11,526 bases of DNA from CAYFQH01 sp964345215 (GTDB lineage: Bacteria > Bacillota > Clostridia > Christensenellales > Aristaeellaceae). Below the pieces are notes generated by a model, which saw only the letters and a program-made list of their open reading frames with translations, searched no databases and was not told the DNA's origin. Location of the stretch: assembly GCA_964345215.1 (NCBI GenBank), contig CAYFQH010000055.1, forward strand, positions 1-11,526, in the 5' to 3' direction. Shown here piece by piece: positions 7,614 to 11,526 of this stretch. A program made the position numbers and the translations under genes. Position 1 is the stretch's first letter. Every line of letters starts with the position of its first letter.

Positions 7614-7639
7614 AAACCGGCAGGGGCTGCCGCCGGGTT
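7614..7639 (-). other. Hairpin in the grdX-grdE spacer
   Basis: Within the 96-bp gap, GGCAG (7631-7627 region) and CTGCC (7623-7619 region, minus-strand sense) pair around a CCC loop. Flanking CC/GG and AA/TT pairs extend it with a bulge. No T-run follows. It probably separates grdX mRNA from the grdE message by processing or modulates stability; this is inference. The rest of the gap holds only the grdE ribosome binding site. Confidence 0.4.
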
Positions 7640-7657
7640 AGTACCAAAGGCAGGGGC

Positions 7658-8029
7658 CTATTTAATGAGGCCATGGGCGGATAAGGCGCTTTCAATCAAG
7701 GTATAATCCACCTGCATATAATCTTGTAAAAGGGGTGGGGGCAGGGTTTTTTCCTGTACGTTCAGCTTGCGGCAGGTATCAAGGGCACCTTCAATAATAC
7801 GCAGGCTCTCTATATCCACCGGCCCGGGCTTGCCCCCAAGCAAAATGGATTTATAAGGGGTTTGGTTGGGCTTTACGCTGCCTGATAAGGGATGGCTTAA
7901 TAGGCGATACCCTTGATGAACGAAATTCCGGGCACCTATCATTACATCCATCAAAGGCCCTTTAATAAACGTTACCTTGCAAAGGGGTTCGTAGGCCTTT
8001 TGCACCGCGGGGTTGTTGGTTAAAAGCAT
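7658..8029 (-). CDS. grdX: GrdX family protein
   Basis: This 123-residue cytoplasmic protein is the first gene after the glycine riboswitch, the usual place of grdX in clostridial glycine reductase operons. Features visible are MLLTNNPAVQKAYEPL at the N terminus, a central SILLGGKPGPVDIESLRIIEGALDTC segment, and no signal peptide or membrane helix. Its biochemical role is not established; placement suggests a regulatory, assembly or maturation function for glycine reductase. I chose the ATG at 8027-8029 (GGGTGAG upstream, about 4 bases away). An open frame runs back to a TTG at 8098, but that would translate the riboswitch terminator (a run of Phe residues) and is not credible. Confidence 0.85.
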   Translation of the reverse strand: MLLTNNPAVQKAYEPLCKVTFIKGPLMDVMIGARNFVHQGYRLLSHPLSGSVKPNQTPYKSILLGGKPGPVDIESLRIIEGALDTCRKLNVQEKTLPPPLLQDYMQVDYTLIESALSAHGLIK

Positions 8030-8054
8030 GTTGCTCACCCTTTTTTGGTCAAAG

Positions 8055-8093
8055 AAAAAACAGAATAAAAACGCACATAGCGCTTTTACTCTG
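8055..8093 (-). terminator. Riboswitch-controlled intrinsic terminator
   Basis: On the minus-strand RNA, CAGAGTAAAAGCGC (8093-8080), the loop TATGT (8079-8075) and GCGTTTTTATTCTG (8074-8061) form a 14-bp stem with two G.U pairs, followed directly by TTTTTT (8060-8055). The first six bases of its left arm are the same bases that close P1 of glycine aptamer 2, so the two structures exclude one another. Confidence 0.88.
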
Positions 8094-8285
8094 TTCAATA
8101 ACCTGAGAGTTTCTTCCTATTGCACATAAGCTGTGCGCAAGAATTGCCCCTTCGGTGCTGTTCGCTTTCCAGAGTTTCGTCCGGACACGGTCCTTTTACC
8201 TGAGATCTTCATGTAAAGTTAGCGGCTTTACATTTATTCCTTCGGTGCCGCCAAAGGCGGTCTCTCCCGGGTCCATCAGCCGAAA
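8088..8285 (-). promoter_or_regulatory. Tandem glycine riboswitch (gcvT-type) upstream of grdX
   Basis: Two glycine aptamers are recognisable on the minus strand. Aptamer 1 has P1 arms GGACCCGG (8274-8267) and CCGTGTCC (8190-8183, one mismatch), the conserved GGGAGAGACC, CACCGAAGG and CTCAGGTAAAAGGAC cores, a CCGCC/GGCGG hairpin and an ATGTAAAG/CTTTACAT hairpin. Aptamer 2 has P1 arms ACTCTG (8175-8170) and CAGAGT (8093-8088), CACCGAAGG and CTCTCAGG. The leader TTTCG (8285-8281) can pair with CGAAA in the linker (8179-8175) as the P0 stem. Glycine binding should stabilise the P1 of aptamer 2 and prevent the terminator at 8055-8093, so glycine should switch the grd operon on. Confidence 0.92.
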
Positions 8286-8331
8286 ATGATCCGTTTTTGC
8301 TAAAGGTTAAACCGACTCATTTCTACCTTCT

Positions 8332-8360
8332 ATTATAAGTTAGTTTACAAATAAACACAA
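8332..8360 (-). promoter_or_regulatory. Probable sigma-A promoter of the grd operon
   Basis: A perfect -10 TATAAT (8337-8332, minus strand) is preceded after 17 bases by TTGTGT (8360-8355), a poor -35 that keeps only TTG. The start of transcription would be near 8325, about 40 bases before the first riboswitch pairing and about 296 bases before the grdX start codon. The surrounding 8341-8460 is very AT rich. Confidence 0.65.
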
Positions 8361-8398
8361 GCTAAAAAAAATAATTTTATAACAAAAAATAATGAATC

Positions 8399-8427
8399 TT
8401 GAAAACTTTATTATAAATTTGTATAAT
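8399..8427 (+). promoter_or_regulatory. Unassigned plus-strand promoter-like element
   Basis: TTGAAA (8399-8404), a 17-base spacer and TATAAT (8422-8427) form a near-consensus sigma-A promoter on the plus strand. Nothing coding follows: the first ATGs downstream stop within a few codons, and transcription would run antisense into the 3' end of the desulfurase-like gene. It could drive an antisense or small RNA, or be a chance match in AT-rich DNA. The intergenic segment 8341-8552 contains nothing else I can support; no clear terminator for the upstream gene is seen. Confidence 0.35.
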
Positions 8428-8552
8428 CGCTAAAAATCCACTATAAAAGGCAATAAAGAAAGAAAATAGTTGGGTTTTTTACCTGCTATATTGTCAGTAC
8501 CTGTTTGCATGGTTTAAACAAGGGGGTAAAAGTGGTAAACTATGGGTAGGGC

Positions 8553-9674
8553 TTAGGCAAACTGTGCCTTAAAAGCCTTAAGCCCTTCAAGGGCAAGGGC
8601 CACTTCATCCTTGGTGTTCGTATGGGAAAAAGAAAACCGCACCGCCCCCTGCTTTGTGGTGCCAAAGGCTTTGTGCAATAGGGGGGCGCAGTGGATACCC
8701 GGGCGCAGGGCAATATGGTATTCTTCTTCTAAAAAGTTTGCCACCTCATCAGAGGGAATGTTTTTATAATTCACCGCAGCAATAGGCATACGCACTGGGG
8801 CCGTATCATCGCCATAGATGGTAAAGCCGCCGATGGCCTTAACCCCCTTAATAAAAAAGGAGGTAAGGGCGTTGGCTTTTGCCAAAAGGTTTAGGGGGCC
8901 CTTTTCCATTATATACTCAACCCCGGCTAAAAGTCCTGCAATCCCCGGGCTGTTTAAAGTGCCGGCCTCCAGTAAATCCGGGAGCATGGCAGGCTGGGTT
9001 GGCTCAAAGGAATGGCTCCCTGTTCCCCCGGTTATCATGGGCCTGGGGGTAAAGCGCCGGCTTAGCACCAGCCCCCCCGTACCCTGGGGGCCTAAAAGGC
9101 TTTTGTGGCCGGTAAAGCAAAGGGCATCAATAAAACATTCCTTTATATCAATAGGCAAAAGGCCGGCGGTTTGCGCCGCGTCTACAATCAATAGGAGGTT
9201 ATGCCTTTGGCAAAGGGCTCCAAGGGCCTTTATGTCCACCACGTTGCCTGTTAGGTTGGAACCATGGGCTACCACGATGGCAGTGGTATCTTTTTCAATG
9301 GCGCCTTCAAGGGCCAAAAGGGAAACCCGGCCCTTATCATCCACCGGCACAAAAGTGGTATTGCCTCGGTGGTGAAGGGGCCGAAGCACCGAATTGTGCT
9401 CCCCCTGGGAGGAAACAATATGGCCGTTGACAGAACCTATGGCAATGTTTAGGGCCTCGGTTACATTTTTAGTAAACACCACCCGTTCAGGGTCGCTGGA
9501 GCCAAAAAAACCGGCGATGGTCTGCCGGGCTTCAAAAACCGCCCGGTTGGCATCCAAAGCCAGGGAATAGGCCCCCCGGGACGGGTTGCCAAAGTGGCTC
9601 AGGCCATAGGTAACAGCCTCAATTACTTTGTTTGGCTTAGGGTAGCTGGTGGCGGCGTGGTCAAAATAAATCAT
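8553..9674 (-). CDS. Cysteine desulfurase-like class V aminotransferase (EF2568-type, selenium-associated)
   Basis: This 373-residue PLP enzyme removes sulfur or selenium from cysteine or selenocysteine, giving alanine and an enzyme-bound persulfide or selenide. Visible residues are the N-terminal YFDHAATSYPKP motif, the cofactor-contact DAAQ (165-168), the Schiff-base Lys191 in TGHKSLLGPQG, and the catalytic Cys329 in RPGIHCAPLLHKAFG. It resembles the NifS/SufS-like subfamily that occurs next to selD, yedF and DUF3343 in selenium-handling loci, so selenide delivery to SelD is the likely role; this is inferred from context. The ATG has GAGGTG just upstream. It diverges from selD across 87 bp. 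It lies upstream of the grd promoter on the same strand but is separated from grdX by 523 bp and the riboswitch. Confidence 0.85.
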   Translation of the reverse strand: MIYFDHAATSYPKPNKVIEAVTYGLSHFGNPSRGAYSLALDANRAVFEARQTIAGFFGSSDPERVVFTKNVTEALNIAIGSVNGHIVSSQGEHNSVLRPLHHRGNTTFVPVDDKGRVSLLALEGAIEKDTTAIVVAHGSNLTGNVVDIKALGALCQRHNLLLIVDAAQTAGLLPIDIKECFIDALCFTGHKSLLGPQGTGGLVLSRRFTPRPMITGGTGSHSFEPTQPAMLPDLLEAGTLNSPGIAGLLAGVEYIMEKGPLNLLAKANALTSFFIKGVKAIGGFTIYGDDTAPVRMPIAAVNYKNIPSDEVANFLEEEYHIALRPGIHCAPLLHKAFGTTKQGAVRFSFSHTNTKDEVALALEGLKAFKAQFA

Positions 9675-9761
9675 AAATACACCTCAACAACAGGGTAAAT
9701 GTTTACATATTACATATTACATACTACAAAAATAACAAGGATAAATCCAAGGAGGAAACAA
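9675..9761. promoter_or_regulatory. Divergent promoter region between desulfurase-like gene and selD
   Basis: This 87-bp AT-rich spacer must hold the promoters for both genes. On the minus strand TTGTTA followed 16 to 17 bases later by TATGTA is a possible promoter for the desulfurase. On the plus strand TCAACA (9684-9689) and TATTAC (9708-9713) are an 18-base-spaced weak candidate for selD. The TTACATA repeats overlap both -10 candidates. The strong ribosome binding site AGGAGG for selD lies at about 9749-9755. Confidence 0.4.
9703..9730. repeat. Three perfect tandem heptamers TTACATA plus one degenerate copy
   Basis: TTACATA occurs at 9703-9709, 9710-9716 and 9717-9723 with no gap, followed by CTACAAA at 9724-9730. 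The array is centred in the intergenic region shared by the two divergent selenium genes and covers the likely -10 boxes. It may be a regulator-binding array or a simple slipped repeat. Confidence 0.75.
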
Positions 9762-10781
9762 ATGAGCCTTTTATCAAATTGCACTTCAGGGGGCTGCGGC
9801 TCCAAAATCGGCCCTGCCGACTTACAGGGTTTTTTAGAGGATTTGCCTATTTTGCGCAAGGAAGAGCTGCTGATCGGCTTTGATGCCAGCGATGATGCGG
9901 CAGTGTACCAACTCAATGGGAACCAGGCTCTGGTATCCACAGTGGATTTCTTCCCTCCTATGGTGGAGGATGGTTACCTCTTTGGCAAAATTGCCGCCGC
10001 CAATGCCCTAAGCGATGTGTATGCCATGGGTGGCAAGGTACTGCTGGCCCTTAATTTAGTGTGCTTTCCTCAAAAGATGGACAAGGGCATTTTAGCCCAA
10101 ATCTTAAAAGGGGGGGCGGAAAAAGTCCGGGAAGCCGGCGGCGTGCTGGCGGGGGGCCACTCTATTTACGACCATGAACCTAAATATGGCCTGGCAGTAA
10201 CCGGGCTGGTACAGCCAAAAAAGCTTTGGCGCAACAACAGCCCTAAAGCTGGGGATGTGCTGATTTTAACCAAAGCCCTCGGCAGCGGCCTTGTGTTATC
10301 GGCTGCAAGGGCCGGGGTGGTTGAGGAGGAACATTATCAAGCAGCTACCACTGCCATGGAGCGTTTAAATAAATATGCCGCCGAAAAAGCGGCGGCCTTT
10401 ACCATCAATGCCTGTACCGATGTAACAGGCTTTGGCCTGGGGGGCCATGCCCTTGAAATGGCGGGGGCGGCCTACACCCTTTTTATTGATACCGCCTCCC
10501 TGCCGGTTTTACCCGGGGCGGTTCACTACGCCAGGGAATACCTGGCCACGGCAGCAGGCCAGCGCAACCGCAACCATGCCCATGATAAAATTGATTATAG
10601 CACCGTGGATGAGGGGATGCAAGAAGTCCTCTTCGACCCTCAAACCTCAGGGGGGCTCCTTTTTAGCCTACCTGCCCACCAGGGGGAAGAACTCCTCGCG
10701 CTCATTCAAAAAGACGATCCCCAGGCGGCCATCATCGGCCAGGTAATGCCAAGGGAAGAAAAGGCCCTGGTTTTATTATAA
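9762..10781 (+). CDS. selD: Selenide, water dikinase (selenophosphate synthetase), cysteine form
   Basis: SelD makes selenophosphate from selenide and ATP, the selenium donor for Sec-tRNA and thus for GrdA and GrdB in this window. The 339-residue protein carries the N-terminal catalytic loop as TSGGCGSKIGP: Cys12 is at the position of E. coli Cys17 (Sec in many anaerobes), Lys15 at Lys20, and the second cysteine is replaced by Ser14. Other family motifs are DDAAVY, TVDFFPPMVEDGYLFG, AANALSDVYAMGG, GGHSIYD and DVTGFGLGGHALEM, followed by the C-terminal FDPQTSGGLL. The ATG at 9762 has AGGAGG 7 bases upstream. The frame extends back to 9699 through the TTACATA repeats, which is rejected as a start. 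yedF follows after 27 bp. Confidence 0.95.
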   Translation: MSLLSNCTSGGCGSKIGPADLQGFLEDLPILRKEELLIGFDASDDAAVYQLNGNQALVSTVDFFPPMVEDGYLFGKIAAANALSDVYAMGGKVLLALNLVCFPQKMDKGILAQILKGGAEKVREAGGVLAGGHSIYDHEPKYGLAVTGLVQPKKLWRNNSPKAGDVLILTKALGSGLVLSAARAGVVEEEHYQAATTAMERLNKYAAEKAAAFTINACTDVTGFGLGGHALEMAGAAYTLFIDTASLPVLPGAVHYAREYLATAAGQRNRNHAHDKIDYSTVDEGMQEVLFDPQTSGGLLFSLPAHQGEELLALIQKDDPQAAIIGQVMPREEKALVLL

Positions 10782-10808
10782 AACAGGATAACGAAAGGAA
10801 AAAATAAA

Positions 10809-11387
10809 ATGAAGAATTTAGATATGATAGGCAAACCCTGCCCCATTCCGGTTATTGAGGCAAAAAAAGCCCTGCGGAACATGGCCCAAGGGGAGATGCT
10901 GGAACTGGTGGTGGATAACGATGTGGCCTGCCAAAACTTAGAAAAAATGGCCAAAGGGCTAGGGCACGATATCAGCTATCAAAAAAGGGATGATGGCAAT
11001 TTTACCGTAATCATTACCTTAAAAGAGGCCGAGCCTTTACAAAATGAAAAGGGCAGCTTTGTGGTGGCTATTGGCAAAAGCCAAATGGGTGAGGGCAGCG
11101 AAGAACTGGGTACTATGCTGATGAAAAGCTACATTTACGCCTTAACGGAACTGGATACCCCCCCCAGGCAATTATTGCTTTATAATGGGGGCATTCACCT
11201 TGCTCTTAAAAATGCCGATACCTTGGAAGACCTAAAAACCTTGGAGGGCAAGGGCACCCAAATCAGCTCCTGCGGCGCCTGCCTTAACTATTACCACAAA
11301 ACGGAAGAACTGGGCATAGGTACCATTACCAATATGTATGCCATTGCCTCGGCCATGGCCCAGGCCCACAAGCTGGTGAACCTGTAA
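10809..11387 (+). CDS. yedF: Selenium metabolism protein YedF (TusA-like plus DsrE-like domains)
   Basis: This 192-residue two-domain protein has an N-terminal SirA/TusA-like domain (residues 1 to about 72) with the CPIP motif (Cys11) in DMIGKPCPIPVIEAKKAL, and a C-terminal DsrE-like domain (about 83-192) with a pair of cysteines, Cys155 and Cys158, in ISSCGACLNYY. TusA-type proteins carry persulfide on the CPxP cysteine; in this selenium-linked family an equivalent selenium-carrier role is proposed but unproven. The ATG has AAAGGA upstream with about 9 bases of spacing. It lies between selD and the DUF3343 gene, whose start codon overlaps its stop (TAATG), which indicates a single operon with translational coupling. 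Confidence 0.88.
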   Translation: MKNLDMIGKPCPIPVIEAKKALRNMAQGEMLELVVDNDVACQNLEKMAKGLGHDISYQKRDDGNFTVIITLKEAEPLQNEKGSFVVAIGKSQMGEGSEELGTMLMKSYIYALTELDTPPRQLLLYNGGIHLALKNADTLEDLKTLEGKGTQISSCGACLNYYHKTEELGIGTITNMYAIASAMAQAHKLVNL

Positions 11388-11526
11388 TGGGTAAAAAAGA
11401 GGTGGTGTTTACCTTTGAAAGCACTCATCAGGCCATTTTGGCGGAAAAATTATTAAAAGAAGGGAACATACCCCTTCGGGTCATGGCCTTGCCCGCCCAA
11501 ATTGAGGCTGGCTGCGGCCTTTGTAT
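11387..11526 (+). CDS. DUF3343 family putative Se/S carrier protein (partial, cut by window end)
   Basis: Only the first 46 codons are present. The ATG overlaps the yedF stop codon as TAATG and has no strong ribosome binding site of its own, so coupled translation is likely. The N-terminal sequence MGKKEVVFTFESTHQAILA leads to a segment with LPAQIEAGCGLC, in which Cys43 and Cys46 form CGxC. This arrangement (short protein, start similar to a ferredoxin-like beta-alpha unit, and a cysteine near residue 43) matches DUF3343 proteins, recently named putative Se/S carriers because they occur beside yedF, selD and cysteine-desulfurase-like genes. Family assignment is from recall of the pattern and context. 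The 3' end is outside the window. Confidence 0.75.
   Translation, partial: MGKKEVVFTFESTHQAILAEKLLKEGNIPLRVMALPAQIEAGCGLC

Noticed and set aside
7658..8098. 146-residue GrdX from a TTG at 8098
   Set aside because: It would translate the riboswitch P1 strand and terminator; the ATG at 8029 fits family length.
8341..8552. tRNA-Sec or another structured RNA in the AT-rich intergenic region
   Set aside because: No cloverleaf, CCA end or TPsiC-like GGTTC motif is present; only promoter-like elements are visible.
120..9452. Many plus-strand open frames of 60 to 185 codons, the longest at 8818-9375
   Set aside because: They are shadows lying opposite strongly supported genes on the minus strand, with no family resemblance or ribosome binding sites.
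9699..10781. 360-residue SelD from 9699
   Set aside because: The extension translates the TTACATA repeats and the AGGAGG site; the ATG at 9762 is correctly spaced.
1..11526. CRISPR array, insertion sequence or attachment site
   Set aside because: No regularly spaced repeats, transposase or integrase genes, or terminal inverted repeats were found.

Overview
The window is a glycine-fermentation and selenium-supply locus from a low-to-mid GC anaerobic Firmicute, most likely a member of Clostridia that performs Stickland reactions. This rests on a complete glycine reductase gene set, two in-frame UGA selenocysteine codons, strong AGGAGG-type ribosome binding sites, TTG and GTG starts, and a Gram-positive-type tandem glycine riboswitch. 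I see no mobile element, rRNA, tRNA or CRISPR array.

Layout. From about 8360 down to position 1 on the minus strand there is one long operon: promoter (-10 TATAAT at 8332-8337), tandem glycine riboswitch with intrinsic terminator (8285-8055), grdX, grdE, grdB (UGA = Sec350), trxB, trxA, grdA (UGA = Sec44 from the preferred GTG start), grdC, grdD, and a weak terminator hairpin at 13-31. Upstream, at 8553-9674 on the same strand, is a cysteine-desulfurase-like PLP enzyme. Divergent from it, on the plus strand, are selD, yedF and the first 46 codons of a DUF3343 (putative Se/S carrier) gene cut off by the window edge.

How the genes work together. Protein B (GrdE, a pyruvoyl pro-enzyme, plus selenoprotein GrdB) activates glycine through a Schiff base and passes the carboxymethyl group to the selenol of GrdA. 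GrdC and GrdD (protein C) release acetyl phosphate, which yields ATP through acetate kinase. The oxidised GrdA is reduced by the thioredoxin pair TrxA/TrxB using NADPH. The riboswitch can form either P1 of aptamer 2 or a 14-bp terminator, because both use the same CAGAGT strand. This predicts that glycine turns the operon on. SelD makes the selenophosphate needed for the two selenoproteins. The desulfurase-like protein, YedF and DUF3343 are probable selenium mobilisation and carrier functions, placed directly beside the main consumer of selenium.

The most interesting points are the atypical gene order (trxBA inserted between grdB and grdA), a terminator-like hairpin plus two other hairpins between grdA and grdC, the reduced second glycine aptamer, a strong recoding hairpin after the grdB UGA, triple TTACATA repeats in the desulfurase/selD divergent promoter region, and an unexplained plus-strand promoter with no ORF at 8399-8427.
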